Shown here piece after piece: positions 24,956 through 33,492 of a stretch of 64,000 nt of DNA. The stretch is taken from assembly GCA_963715455.1 (NCBI GenBank), contig OY970245.1, forward strand, positions 1,364,001 through 1,428,000, written 5' to 3'. Origin of the DNA: VRUE01 sp963715455. Its GTDB lineage: Bacteria; Actinomycetota; Thermoleophilia; Solirubrobacterales; 70-9. Numbering within the stretch: position 1 is the stretch's first letter; the number at the start of each line of letters is the position of its first letter. The notes under the pieces are model-generated. The model was not told where the DNA came from. It made no database searches and saw only the letters and a program-made list of their open reading frames with translations. The translations under genes and the position numbers were made by a program.

Positions 24956-26106
24956 TGAGTGGCCTGCGGATCGTCGTCACAGGGCAGATGGCCCAGTACC
25001 CGCTCGGTGGCGTGACTTGGTTCTATCTGCACTACGTGCTTGGGCTGGCACGCCTCGGCCACGAGGTCTGGTACTTCGAGGACTCTGGGCAGTGGCCCTA
25101 CAACCCCACCGCCGACGGTCTCGTCGAGGGGTGCGATTACAACGTCGACTACCTCGACGAGGTTCTGACGCGCTTCGACCTGGAGGGGAGATGGGCCTAC
25201 CGCTTTCCGTGGGAGTCGCAGTGGTTCGGGCTCGGGGAGGACGAGCGGCGGGAGGTGGTGGAGACCGCCGACCTGCTCGTCAACGTCTCAGGCACCCTTG
25301 AGCGTCCGTGGGAGTACCGAGCGGTGGGCCGCCTGGCGTATGTCGACACCGACCCGGTTTTCACCCAGGTCAAGCTCGCCCGGGGACAGACGGACTTCCG
25401 CAAGCTCGTCGACACCCATGACGTCCACTTCACCTATGGAGAGCGCAAGTCCGATGCGATCCCGGATACCGGCCATCGCTGGCTCAAGACCCGCGCGCCG
25501 GTCGTGCTCTCCGAGTGGCAAACCGACGCCGAGCCCCGCGAGGTGTTCACCACGGTGATGAACTGGACGAGCCATAACTCGGTCGAGTTCGATGGGGTGC
25601 GATTCGGGCAGAAGGATGAGGAGTTTCGCCAGTTCATCGAGCTCCCCGGGCTGGTCGAGCCGCAGTCGCTAGAGCTCGCCCTGGGCTCCGGCAAGAACCA
25701 GCCTCCGCCGCGGGCGCTGCTCACGCACAAAGGCTGGAATCTGGTCGACCCGAACGAGGTCTGTCCCGACCTCGACAGCTTTCGCGCCTACACCGAAACC
25801 TCGAAGGCGGAGTGGGGGGTGGCCAAGAATGGGTACGTTCGCGGGCAGTCCGGCTGGTTCAGCGAGCGATCCGCTCGCTACCTGGCCGCCGGCCGACCGG
25901 TCGTCGTCCAGGAAACCGGGTTCAGCGATGTGCTTCCGGTCGGCGAAGGGATCCTGCCGTTCGAAACGCTCGAGCAGGCGGCGCGCGCGATCCGCGAGGT
26001 AGAGCGCGACTACGACCGGCACGCGCAGGCCGCGCGCGCGATTGCCGAGCAGCATTTCGACTCCGACGCGATCCTCACGCGTCTTGTCGCAGAGGCCATG
26101 GAATGA
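24955..26106 (+). CDS. GT-B-fold glycosyltransferase-like protein, copy 2
   Basis: 383 aa from ATG 24955 (shares one base with the previous stop, TGATG). It shows the same motifs as copy 1: LGGVTWFYLHYVLGLARLGHEVWYFED, HDVHFTYGERK, GWFSERSARYLAAGRPVVVQETGF, then GEGILPFETLEQAARAI. Copy 2 is closer to copy 3 in the central TVMNWTSHNSVEFDG segment. Its stop overlaps copy 3 by 4 nt. Confidence 0.78.
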   Translation: MSGLRIVVTGQMAQYPLGGVTWFYLHYVLGLARLGHEVWYFEDSGQWPYNPTADGLVEGCDYNVDYLDEVLTRFDLEGRWAYRFPWESQWFGLGEDERREVVETADLLVNVSGTLERPWEYRAVGRLAYVDTDPVFTQVKLARGQTDFRKLVDTHDVHFTYGERKSDAIPDTGHRWLKTRAPVVLSEWQTDAEPREVFTTVMNWTSHNSVEFDGVRFGQKDEEFRQFIELPGLVEPQSLELALGSGKNQPPPRALLTHKGWNLVDPNEVCPDLDSFRAYTETSKAEWGVAKNGYVRGQSGWFSERSARYLAAGRPVVVQETGFSDVLPVGEGILPFETLEQAARAIREVERDYDRHAQAARAIAEQHFDSDAILTRLVAEAME

Positions 26107-27260
26107 GCGCGCCTCTCGCCGTGGTCGTCGGGTTCGCCGGCAAGTGGCCGCTTGCCGGGTTGATGCTCTACAACCTCCATTACCTCGCTGGCCTGGCCGA
26201 GCTCGGCTACGAGGTGCACTACGTCGAGCGCCAGAACGGCCCCGACGACTACTACGACCCGCGCACCGACGAGCTGACCGCGGACTTCACGGAGGGGTTC
26301 GCCAGCCTGGAGGCCGTCCTGCCGACGGTTGGGATCGGCACCGACCGGTTCAGCCTCATCGACCTCGAGGGGACTTGCCACGGTGCCGATTGGGGGGCAC
26401 TCAACGCCGCCCTCGACCGGGCGCAGTTCGTGCTCACCCTTGCCGATTCAACCTGGTTCGACGAGCTCAATCGCTGTCCGCGGCGGGCCTTCGTCGATGG
26501 AGACCCGCTCTTCACTCAGGCCGCGATGCTCGCCGACGACCCCAGCCACCGTGCGCTCGAGAACTACGACGTGCTCTTCACCTACGGCACGCGGATGGGC
26601 GAGAGTGGATGCAAGGTGCCCGACGCCGGGCGACGGTGGATCCCGACGCGGCCAGTGGTCTCGACGCGCCTTTGGGACGCCGTGCCATTGGCGTCGGCCG
26701 ACCAGGCGCCGATCACAACGGTGATGAACTGGTCAGCGTCAGCCGACGTGCGGCTCAACGGCCACGTCTATGGCCACAAGGGGCGCGAGCTCGAGCGCCT
26801 GATCGACCTTCCGACTCGCACGGAGCGTCAATTTCTCCTCGCCGCCGGTGGCCCGGTGCCCCGCGAGCGCCTCGCCGCCGATGGTTGGGATCTCGCGAAT
26901 CCGCTTGAGGTAACCGGGACGCTGGAGGCCTACCGTGGGTTCATCGCCGACTCATATGCGGACCTTGGCGTCGCCAAGCACGCCTACGTCGCCTCGTCGT
27001 CTGGATGGTTCAGCGATCGCAGCACCTGCTACCTGGGGTCTGGGCGACCTGTGCTCCACCAGGAGACGGGCTTCAGCGACTGGCTGCCGACCGGAGAGGG
27101 CGTGTTCGCGTTCTCCACCGCCGACGACGTGGTCCAGGCCCTCGAGCTGATCGACCGCGACTACGAACGCCACGCCCGGGCAGCGCGCGCTCTTGCCGAG
27201 GAGCACTTCGAGGCGCGGGTCGTGATCGCCGACATGCTGGGCGAGGCTGGGTTCGCATGA
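26103..27260 (+). CDS. GT-B-fold glycosyltransferase-like protein, copy 3
   Basis: 385 aa from ATG 26103 (ATGA overlap). It is the third paralogue: LAGLMLYNLHYLAGLAELGYEVHYVE, YDVLFTYGTRMGES, TVMNWSASADVRLNG, GWFSDRSTCYLGSGRPVLHQETGF, GEGVFAFSTADDVVQALEL. The N-terminal GGVTW of copies 1 and 2 is replaced by LAGLML, so acceptor preference may differ. Its stop overlaps the aminotransferase by 4 nt. Confidence 0.78.
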   Translation: MSAPLAVVVGFAGKWPLAGLMLYNLHYLAGLAELGYEVHYVERQNGPDDYYDPRTDELTADFTEGFASLEAVLPTVGIGTDRFSLIDLEGTCHGADWGALNAALDRAQFVLTLADSTWFDELNRCPRRAFVDGDPLFTQAAMLADDPSHRALENYDVLFTYGTRMGESGCKVPDAGRRWIPTRPVVSTRLWDAVPLASADQAPITTVMNWSASADVRLNGHVYGHKGRELERLIDLPTRTERQFLLAAGGPVPRERLAADGWDLANPLEVTGTLEAYRGFIADSYADLGVAKHAYVASSSGWFSDRSTCYLGSGRPVLHQETGFSDWLPTGEGVFAFSTADDVVQALELIDRDYERHARAARALAEEHFEARVVIADMLGEAGFA

Positions 27261-28432
27261 GTGCCCGCGCGCCGCGCAGCGAGTACCTCGTCTTCGGCAG
27301 TCCCGAGATCCGCGAGGAGGAGATCGAGGAGGTATTGGCGACGCTTCGCTCGGCGTGGATCGGGACGGGCCCGCGAGTCGCGCTCTTCGAGAGCGACTTC
27401 CGCGAATACGTCGGTGCCGCCCACGCGGTGGCGCTCAACTCCTGCACGGCGGGATTGCACCTTGCGATGCAGGGACTCGACCTCGGTCCCGAGGACGAGG
27501 TGATCGTCCCGGCGATGACCTTCGCGGCGACCGCCAACGCGGTGGTCCACGCCGGCGGCCGGCCCGTCCTCGCGGACGTGGACCGCGACACGATGTGCCT
27601 CACTCCCGAGACGATCGAGGCAAAGCTCACGCCACGCAGCCGGGCGATCGTGCCGGTGCACTTCGCCGGCCGTCCGTGCGAGATCGAGGGGATCGTCGCG
27701 CTTGGGCGAGAGTCCGGGCTCGCGGTCGTCGAGGACTGCGCGCACGCGATCGAGACGCTCGTCGACGGACGTCATGCGGGCACGTTCGGCGACTTCGGGG
27801 TGTTCAGCTTCTACGTCACCAAGAACGTCGTCACGGGCGAGGGTGGGATGGTCGTGACCGCCGACGAGGATGCCGCCGCACGCATCAAGACGCTCGCCCT
27901 ACATGGCCTCTCCTCTGACGCGTGGAGCCGCTTCTCCGATGAGGGCTACAAGCACTACGAGGTCGTGGAACCGGGCTTCAAGTACAACATGATGGACCTC
28001 CAAGCCGCGCTCGGCCTGCATCAGCTGGCGCGGGCCGAGGCGAACCTCACGCGGCGCCAGGAGATCTGGCGCCGCTATGACGAAGCGTTCGCCGACCTGC
28101 CCTTGCAGACCCCGGCCGCCGAGGAACCGGGAACGCGCCACGCGCGACACCTCTACACGGTTCTGCTCGATCTCGAGCGCCTCAACTGCACGCGCGACGA
28201 AGTGCTGCTCGATCTCCACGGGCAGAACATCGGGTCCGGTGTCCACTATCGCGCTCTGCACCTTCACCCCTACTACCGCGACACCAACGGCTATGCGCCC
28301 GGAGATTTCCCCAACGCGGAGTGGATCTCGGACCGGACCGTGTCGCTCCCCCTCTCCCCGAAGCTCACCGACGAGGACGTCGAGGACGTGATCGCTGCCG
28401 TGAGACGGACCCTCAGCGGCGCAGAGCGATAG
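27257..28432 (+). CDS. DegT/DnrJ/EryC1-family PLP sugar aminotransferase
   Basis: A 391-aa aspartate-aminotransferase-fold enzyme that would convert a keto-nucleotide-sugar to an amino sugar. PLP-pocket features: SCTAGLHLAMQGL (phosphate loop), Asp160 (VVEDCAHAI) and the Schiff-base Lys189 in FYVTKNVVTGEGG, with the usual C-terminal GSGVHYRALHLHPYY. It starts in the stop of GT copy 3 and ends the operon; a terminator follows. Its presence argues for an amino-deoxy sugar in the product. No sugar dehydratase is in the window, so the keto substrate must come from elsewhere. Confidence 0.9.
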   Translation: MSARAPRSEYLVFGSPEIREEEIEEVLATLRSAWIGTGPRVALFESDFREYVGAAHAVALNSCTAGLHLAMQGLDLGPEDEVIVPAMTFAATANAVVHAGGRPVLADVDRDTMCLTPETIEAKLTPRSRAIVPVHFAGRPCEIEGIVALGRESGLAVVEDCAHAIETLVDGRHAGTFGDFGVFSFYVTKNVVTGEGGMVVTADEDAAARIKTLALHGLSSDAWSRFSDEGYKHYEVVEPGFKYNMMDLQAALGLHQLARAEANLTRRQEIWRRYDEAFADLPLQTPAAEEPGTRHARHLYTVLLDLERLNCTRDEVLLDLHGQNIGSGVHYRALHLHPYYRDTNGYAPGDFPNAEWISDRTVSLPLSPKLTDEDVEDVIAAVRRTLSGAER

Positions 28433-28436
28433 CTCG

Positions 28437-28494
28437 GCGAAGCGCCGCAGCCCAAACCGTAGGGTGGGACGGACTGACGGCGCTTCGCGTTTTC
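28437..28494 (+). terminator. Rho-independent-type terminator after the operon
   Basis: gcgaagcgccg (28437-28447) and cggcgcttcgc (28478-28488) form an 11-bp stem with a 30-nt loop, followed by gttttct. It begins 4 nt after the aminotransferase stop. Confidence 0.7.
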
Positions 28495-28585
28495 TAAACG
28501 GTTGAGCGCCAGATTTGTCAGGGCCGGTTTCACATCTTCATAACCCGCGATGGCGCCCCGAGGGGGCCGCGGTTAGATTTCTGCT

Positions 28586-30127
28586 ATGACGCAAGTAATG
28601 GCGAGCATTCAGAAGTTGTCTCACGAGGAGTCCCGGCAGGGGAAGATGTTGCTGGCGCTTCTCGCCATGGCGACGATTGGCTTGATGTTGTTGCCCGGTG
28701 GTGCCCGCGCAGACATTAGGCTCGGCGGCGCCGACCTGGCCGGCCACTGTGAACACCTTGGCTTTGACGATGCAAGCCTGACCGGGCCGGTGAGCGGCCC
28801 AAACGCGGCCTACGGATGGCAGTGCACCGGTCCCGGCTCGGCCGCCATCGATGTGACCGCGGCCTGTCGCTGGCAGTACGACGAGCCGAACGCGTATGCG
28901 CTGGCGTCCGACCTAAACCACGCCTTCTCCTGGCGCTGCTACCTGCCGGATCCCTCGCCGTCGCAGGTGAGCCAACTGCCGGCGATCGAATACGGCGCCT
29001 TCGACGGCCACAAAGAGACGCTGATTCCCTGGCAGGGCGAGGAGGTCACCCTGCTGTCTGCTCCTGCGGTTTCGCGCGAAGCCGCGGTGATGACCAAACT
29101 GCTCAGTGCGATCGATCGGGCCTACCGCTTCTACGCGGCGATGACGGGTCGCGAGCCTGCTTCCTATTTCACCCTCAACGGCCGCACGACGATCGCCCAG
29201 GTGACCAGCACTTGCGGGGCGGGCTGCGGCTTCCTCGGCGCCACCGGCGTGGAGATCGCCAGCGGCTTCTTCGAGGGCATGTACGAGGCGGCCAAGAAAG
29301 AGCTCTACGACCAGATCCCCTTCTACGAGCTGGGTCGCAACTTCTGGTTCTACGGCGAGCAGCTGGCGTTCAGGTCGCCCGAGCAGGACCCGGTCATCTC
29401 GGGGTACGCGGTCTGGATGCGCTTCGAGTCGATGGCGGCGGCGCGCGTCGACGGCGACATGGCGCTGGAGAAATTCCGCGGCGAAGTCGAATCGCTGATC
29501 GACCTCTATGAGGCCGATCCATCGCTGACCTTTGCCGGGACGCTCGCCCAGAACCACTCGCCGGGCCCGTACAACGGCACCGACTTCTGGGCCTCGATCA
29601 TGATGCGCCTCGCCGATCGCTATGGCGGGGAAGAGTTCATCCGCCGCTTCTGGGAAATGGTGCCGACGCTTGACTCGGCCGCCTCGACGAGCGCTGCGGT
29701 GAGCAACTGGGTCGAGGCGGCGAGCTACGCGGCCTGCGCTGACCTCTCACCGGTTTTCTACTCGCGCTGGGGATTTCCCCAGCCTGATGGGTCGGTTAGC
29801 ACTCGCGCCGCGGTGGGTGCGGTTCCCGACCCGGCCCAGACGACCTGCCCGCAGCTCGAAGTTCCCGCGCCCGACCCAGAACCGGAACCGGAACCCGAAG
29901 GGCCGGGGTCTGGCTCGCAGGGGTCGGCCGCGTCCGCGGCGCCAACCCGGCCCGCCGGGGGCAGCTCGCCGGCCGGGAACGCCGCCTTTGCCGAGGCCTG
30001 CGCGACCGCCCGCGCCCGCTTGGTGGCGCTCGGCCCGAAGTTGCGGCGGGCGCAGTCACGACGCCAGCGCAAACGACTCCAGGCGGAGCGGCGCCGTGCC
30101 AGGGCGCTGGTCAGGGCGCTCTGTTGA
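28586..30127 (+). CDS. Secreted protein of unknown function, degenerate gluzincin-like centre
   Basis: 513 aa. A hydrophobic segment (MLLALLAMATIGLMLLPGGARA) after an 18-20-residue basic N-terminus looks like a signal peptide; ATG 28646 is an alternative start. An N-terminal Cys-rich module repeats the pattern YGWQC / FSWRC. The central domain (about 150-400) has ATGVEIASGFFEGMYEAAK and YELGRNFWFYG. That is reminiscent of M60-like HExGHN metallopeptidases, but both His are missing. A Pro/Glu linker (PDPEPEPEPEG) leads to a basic C-terminal coiled tail rich in Arg/Gln/Leu. It converges on the next gene with one base between stops. Function unknown. Confidence 0.75.
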   Translation: MTQVMASIQKLSHEESRQGKMLLALLAMATIGLMLLPGGARADIRLGGADLAGHCEHLGFDDASLTGPVSGPNAAYGWQCTGPGSAAIDVTAACRWQYDEPNAYALASDLNHAFSWRCYLPDPSPSQVSQLPAIEYGAFDGHKETLIPWQGEEVTLLSAPAVSREAAVMTKLLSAIDRAYRFYAAMTGREPASYFTLNGRTTIAQVTSTCGAGCGFLGATGVEIASGFFEGMYEAAKKELYDQIPFYELGRNFWFYGEQLAFRSPEQDPVISGYAVWMRFESMAAARVDGDMALEKFRGEVESLIDLYEADPSLTFAGTLAQNHSPGPYNGTDFWASIMMRLADRYGGEEFIRRFWEMVPTLDSAASTSAAVSNWVEAASYAACADLSPVFYSRWGFPQPDGSVSTRAAVGAVPDPAQTTCPQLEVPAPDPEPEPEPEGPGSGSQGSAASAAPTRPAGGSSPAGNAAFAEACATARARLVALGPKLRRAQSRRQRKRLQAERRRARALVRALC

Positions 30128-30128
30128 G

Positions 30129-31382
30129 CTAGCCCGCGCCTGGCCGAAGGCCGACCAGCTCGTAGTAGCCGATCAGGTAGACGCGGCGGCCGTCGGAGAC
30201 GACCGGCGTGTAGCCGGCCTGTCGCATGTGGAAGGTTCGACGGCGCGTGCGGACGTCGATGCCGATCGTCTCGCGGGTCTTGAAGCTCGAGGTGTAGACG
30301 GTGTCGCCGATCACCGTCGCCGTGCCCGGCACGGGGCCACCCACCGGATAGCGCCAGCGCCGCTCACCGCTGTGCGCGTCGAGCGCATAGAGGTGCTCGT
30401 CGTAGGAGCCGATGTAGACGGTCGGCTTGGTGCCCGGCACCTGGGCCACCGCTGGCGAGCCGTAGACGTAGTCATTGGTCGGGAAGGACCAGGCGATCTT
30501 CCCGGTCGCTTCGTCGAAGGCAAAGATCGTGCCGTCGTCGCGTGCCGCATAGGCGTGGCCAAAGGCAACGGCGGGCGAGGAGTAGAAGCCGCCCTTCCCG
30601 AAAGGCGGTGCTTTCGAGGTGTTGGTTCGCCAGAGCAGCTTGCCGCTCTTGGCGTCAAGGCAGAACATGCCGCTCTCGTAGTCGGCGACGAAGATGCGGC
30701 CGCCGTGGAAGCTGGGGCTGGCTTTGATCGCCGCTGGTGAGTTGAACTGCCAGAGGATCTTGCCGTCGGCGGCGCGCAGGGCGACGACATTGGTCTTGTC
30801 GGTGCCCAGGTAGAGCCGGCCGCCGACCGCCAGCGGTGAAGACTCAAGATGGCCGACGAGCTTGCGCTCCCATGCTCGCTTACCCGTCTCGGCGTCGACC
30901 GCGACCAGGTTGCCGTCGACGTAGGCGAAGAAGACCTTGCCCCGGTGGTAGACGGGTGCGGTGACGTCGGTTGGGGCGCCGGAGTCCTTGGGATCGGTGA
31001 CCCGTTCCCAGAGGATCTTGCGATCGCGCAGCCGCACCGCTTTCGCGTTGCCGTACTTGTTGACCACATAGGCCTTGCCACCGGCGACGGCCGGCGGGAA
31101 CTCGATCAGCGCGTGGGTGCTGATCGACCAGGCTTCGTGCAGCGGCGGGTTGAGCGTCCGCTCGTCGGTCGGCAGGTAATGGGTGCGCTCCGGCACCCGC
31201 CCGAAGAGCGGCCAGGAGACGAGTGGCGCCAGCGACGCGGAGGCTGACGCCTGCCCGCTCTCGCCTCCCGAGTCACCGCCGTCGGCCACCCGGCTGGGCA
31301 TGCCGCCCACGACCGCGAGCAGGCTGCCCACAGCGGCGAGCGCCAGTGCCGCTAGGGCCAGTGACTTCGATCGGTCCAGCAT
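30129..31382 (-). CDS. PQQ-binding-like beta-propeller repeat protein, exported
   Basis: 417 aa with an N-terminal hydrophobic anchor (SLALAALALAAVGSLLAVVGG), a Gly/Ser/Ala linker and an all-beta propeller of repeated AVDAETGKRAWERK, RAADGKILWQF, DAKSGKLLWRT, DEATGKIAWSF and DAHSGERRWRY blades. These are PQQ/BamB-type W-motifs. No dehydrogenase catalytic residues or BamB lipobox are seen. Probably an extracytoplasmic scaffold or sensor. The start ATG is at 31382. Confidence 0.85.
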   Translation of the reverse strand: MLDRSKSLALAALALAAVGSLLAVVGGMPSRVADGGDSGGESGQASASASLAPLVSWPLFGRVPERTHYLPTDERTLNPPLHEAWSISTHALIEFPPAVAGGKAYVVNKYGNAKAVRLRDRKILWERVTDPKDSGAPTDVTAPVYHRGKVFFAYVDGNLVAVDAETGKRAWERKLVGHLESSPLAVGGRLYLGTDKTNVVALRAADGKILWQFNSPAAIKASPSFHGGRIFVADYESGMFCLDAKSGKLLWRTNTSKAPPFGKGGFYSSPAVAFGHAYAARDDGTIFAFDEATGKIAWSFPTNDYVYGSPAVAQVPGTKPTVYIGSYDEHLYALDAHSGERRWRYPVGGPVPGTATVIGDTVYTSSFKTRETIGIDVRTRRRTFHMRQAGYTPVVSDGRRVYLIGYYELVGLRPGAG

Positions 31383-31443
31383 CGAATCATCTGATCGGAC
31401 CCCTGGGCAGGAACTTGAGCTATGACGAGGCTGGGAGCGAGAA

Positions 31444-31514
31444 AGCGGCGGACGGGAATTGAACCCGCGTCACCAGCTTGGAAGGCTGGGGCTCTACCGT
31501 TGAGCTACCGCCGC
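31444..31514 (-). tRNA. tRNA-Gly (anticodon UCC)
   Basis: Minus strand. Acceptor GCGGCGG/CCGCCGC, anticodon stem CCAGC/GCTGG with loop CTTCCAA (anticodon TCC), T-loop ttcaatt, no encoded CCA. Confidence 0.95.
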
Positions 31515-31544
31515 AGGAAGATCCGTCAGAATAGAGGCCAGCCA

Positions 31545-31618
31545 CGGGGAGTGGCGCAGTCTGGTAGCGCACTCGGCTGGGGGCCGAGCGGTCGCAGGTT
31601 CAAATCCTGTCTCCCCGA
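31545..31618 (+). tRNA. tRNA-Pro (anticodon GGG)
   Basis: Acceptor CGGGGAG/CTCCCCG, discriminator A, anticodon stem CTCGG/CCGAG with loop CTGGGGG (anticodon GGG), T-loop ttcaaat. Divergent from tRNA-Gly, 30 nt away. Confidence 0.95.
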
Positions 31619-31659
31619 TATAGACAATAAGTTCCGGCCCGTCTGTCATCCTGCGCTGG

Positions 31660-32226
31660 ATGGCAGAACCAAAGGAGAAAGCAGTCCCACTTGAGCTGAT
31701 CGCGGCGCCTGCGATTGAGAAGCGGATCTTCGTTGTGCGCGAACGGCAGGTGATGCTCGACGAAGACCTCGCCGACCTCTATGGCGTTGAGACAAAGCGC
31801 CTCATTCAGCAGGTCAAACGAAACCTGAAGCGTTTCCCGGAGGACTTCATGTTCCAGCTGTCCAGATCTGAGGCGGCAGCTCTGAGGTCACAAATTGCAA
31901 CCTCAAACGAGGGTCGGGGCGGGCGCCGCTATGCGCCGTACGTCTTCACGGAGCAGGGAGTAGCGATGCTCTCTGGCGTCCTTCGAAGTGATCGAGCGAT
32001 TGCCGTGAACATCGAGATCATGCGGGCGTTCGTGGAGCTGCGGCGCCTCGCCATCTCCTATGCAGCGCTGCAAGAGCGGCTAGAGGGATTCGAAAGGGAA
32101 ATGGCCGGACGGCTCGACCAGCACGACGAGCAGCTAGATCAGATTTTCAAGACTCTGCACCAGTTGATTGCGCCGCCGCAGCGGCCAAAACGGCCGGTCG
32201 GTTTCAGGATCAGGGACGAGGATTGA
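31660..32226 (+). CDS. ORF6N (KilA-N-type) domain protein
   Basis: 188 aa. The N-terminal ORF6N domain is clear: IEKRIFVVRERQVMLDEDLADLYGVETKRLIQQVKRN, then FPEDFMFQLSR and YAPYVFTEQGVAMLSGVL. It is followed by a coiled-coil (LQERLEGFEREMAGRLDQHDEQLDQIF) and a basic tail (RPKRPVGFR). ORF6N proteins are mostly phage or mobile-element DNA-binding proteins, often anti-repressor-like. It lies 41 nt after tRNA-Pro, a typical insertion site, but no integrase or direct repeat is seen here, so it is likely a remnant of an older insertion. Confidence 0.88.
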   Translation: MAEPKEKAVPLELIAAPAIEKRIFVVRERQVMLDEDLADLYGVETKRLIQQVKRNLKRFPEDFMFQLSRSEAAALRSQIATSNEGRGGRRYAPYVFTEQGVAMLSGVLRSDRAIAVNIEIMRAFVELRRLAISYAALQERLEGFEREMAGRLDQHDEQLDQIFKTLHQLIAPPQRPKRPVGFRIRDED

Positions 32227-32257
32227 GGAGCTCGGGCTTCGGCTCGGTGATGCGATG

Positions 32258-32348
32258 TCACGTCACTTCGCTGAGGAACTCCTCGAAGAGCCCGACGTAG
32301 CGGTCGACGTCCGTGGGTTCATGCGCGATCGAGACGGTGGGGCCCAGC
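32258..32348 (-). pseudogene. C-terminal remnant of a class III aminotransferase
   Basis: Minus-strand frame reading LGPTVSIAHEPTDVDRYVGLFEEFLSEVT and stop. This resembles the C-terminal end of glutamate-1-semialdehyde-type (class III) aminotransferases. The frame upstream loses similarity exactly where the neighbouring AHSA1-like remnant ends, at about 32340-32349, so the two appear joined by a deletion. Only about 30 codons remain. Confidence 0.5.
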
Positions 32349-32515
32349 CACCTCAACGACCTAGCGATCGGGGACCAGGCGGGCGAAATGGCCTGTGTAG
32401 GTGTCGGCTTGCGGCGTGCTCTTCCCACTGACGCTTGGGGCGTCGTAGGTGAGCGAGACCCGGAAGGATCCGCCGACCTGGGGGTCGAGCCCGTGGACGA
32501 CGCCACACTCCGACG
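32349..32515 (-). pseudogene. Internal remnant of an AHSA1/SRPBCC-family gene
   Basis: Minus-strand frame GVVHGLDPQVGGSFRVSLTYD, then GKSTPQADTYTGHFARLVPDR, a TAG at 32361-32363, then VVEV in the same frame. It matches the core of activator-of-Hsp90-type SRPBCC proteins (GGSFRMSLTYD, DTYHGRFVELVPDERVVE in relatives). The stop interrupts the conserved segment and both ends of the gene are missing, so this is a decayed fragment in the 328-nt gap between ORF6N and yihY. Confidence 0.6.
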
Positions 32516-32554
32516 TTAGCGAACGAAACGTGGGACATCGGGTAGTCCAGCTCA

Positions 32555-33481
32555 GTGGATGCTGAGCACGAGACCGGCCTCTGGGCGACGCTGAAGCGCA
32601 CCGCCAGCGAGTTCCGTGAGGACAACCTCAGCGACTGGGCGGCGGCGCTCACCTATTACGGCCTGCTCTCGTTGTTCCCGGCCTTGATTGCGATGGTCTC
32701 GCTGCTCGGGCTCTTCGGTGACCCCAAGACCACGACCGAAAGCCTCACCGAGATCATCACCGAAATCGGACCGCAGTCGGCCGCCGAGACCTTTTCGGGC
32801 CCGATCGAATCGGTCACCTCCAATCAGAGCGCCGCCGGCTTCGCCTTCGTCTTCGGTCTCGCTGTGGCCCTCTGGTCGGCATCCGCCTATGTCGGCGCCT
32901 TCATGCGCGCTTCCAACGTCATCTACGAGACGCCCGAGGGGCGGCCCTTCTGGAAGCTGCGCCCGCTGCAGCTCGTCGTCACCCTGGCGATGGTCGTTCT
33001 GCTGGTTGCCCTGGCGCTGGGCCTGGTGCTCACCGGGCCGATCGTCGAGGCGATCGCCGAGCCCCTGGGCATCGGCGGCACCGCGGTGAGCATCTGGAAT
33101 ATCGCCAAGTGGCCAGCGATGGTGGCGATCTTCATCCTCATGGTCGATCTCCTCTACTACGCGTCGCCCAACGTGAGGCTGCGCGGCTTCAAGTGGGTGA
33201 CGCCCGGAGGCATCGTCGCGATCGTCATCTGGGCGATCGCCTCGGCCGCCTTCGCTCTCTACCTCGCCAACTTCGGCTCCTATGACAAGACCTATGGGAC
33301 GCTCGGCGGCCTCGTCGCCCTGCTGGTTTGGTTCTGGATCAGCAACCTGGCGATCCTCTTCGGCCACCAGCTCAACGCCGAGCGCGAGCGCAGCATCGAG
33401 ATCGAGGAAGGCCAACCGCATGCCGCGCGCGAGATCCAGCTCGAGCCGCGGGCCGAGCCGAAGGCGCCGAAGACGTCCTGA
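32555..33481 (+). CDS. YihY/UPF0761 (BrkB) family membrane protein
   Basis: 308 aa from GTG 32555. Characteristic N-terminus (RTASEFREDNLSDWAAALTYYGLLSLFPALIAMVSLLG), six hydrophobic segments, and the family signature GGIVAIVIWAIASAAFALYLANFGSYDKTYGTLGG followed by WFWISNLAILFGHQLNAE. The C-terminus is charged. Formerly annotated as RNase BN in error; actual function of the family is unsettled. Confidence 0.9.
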   Translation: MDAEHETGLWATLKRTASEFREDNLSDWAAALTYYGLLSLFPALIAMVSLLGLFGDPKTTTESLTEIITEIGPQSAAETFSGPIESVTSNQSAAGFAFVFGLAVALWSASAYVGAFMRASNVIYETPEGRPFWKLRPLQLVVTLAMVVLLVALALGLVLTGPIVEAIAEPLGIGGTAVSIWNIAKWPAMVAIFILMVDLLYYASPNVRLRGFKWVTPGGIVAIVIWAIASAAFALYLANFGSYDKTYGTLGGLVALLVWFWISNLAILFGHQLNAERERSIEIEEGQPHAAREIQLEPRAEPKAPKTS

Positions 33482-33492
33482 GCACCGCCTCG

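Noticed and set aside
28586..30127. M60-type peptidase
   Set aside because: The region resembling HExGHN reads YELGRN with both His missing, so catalysis is not supported.
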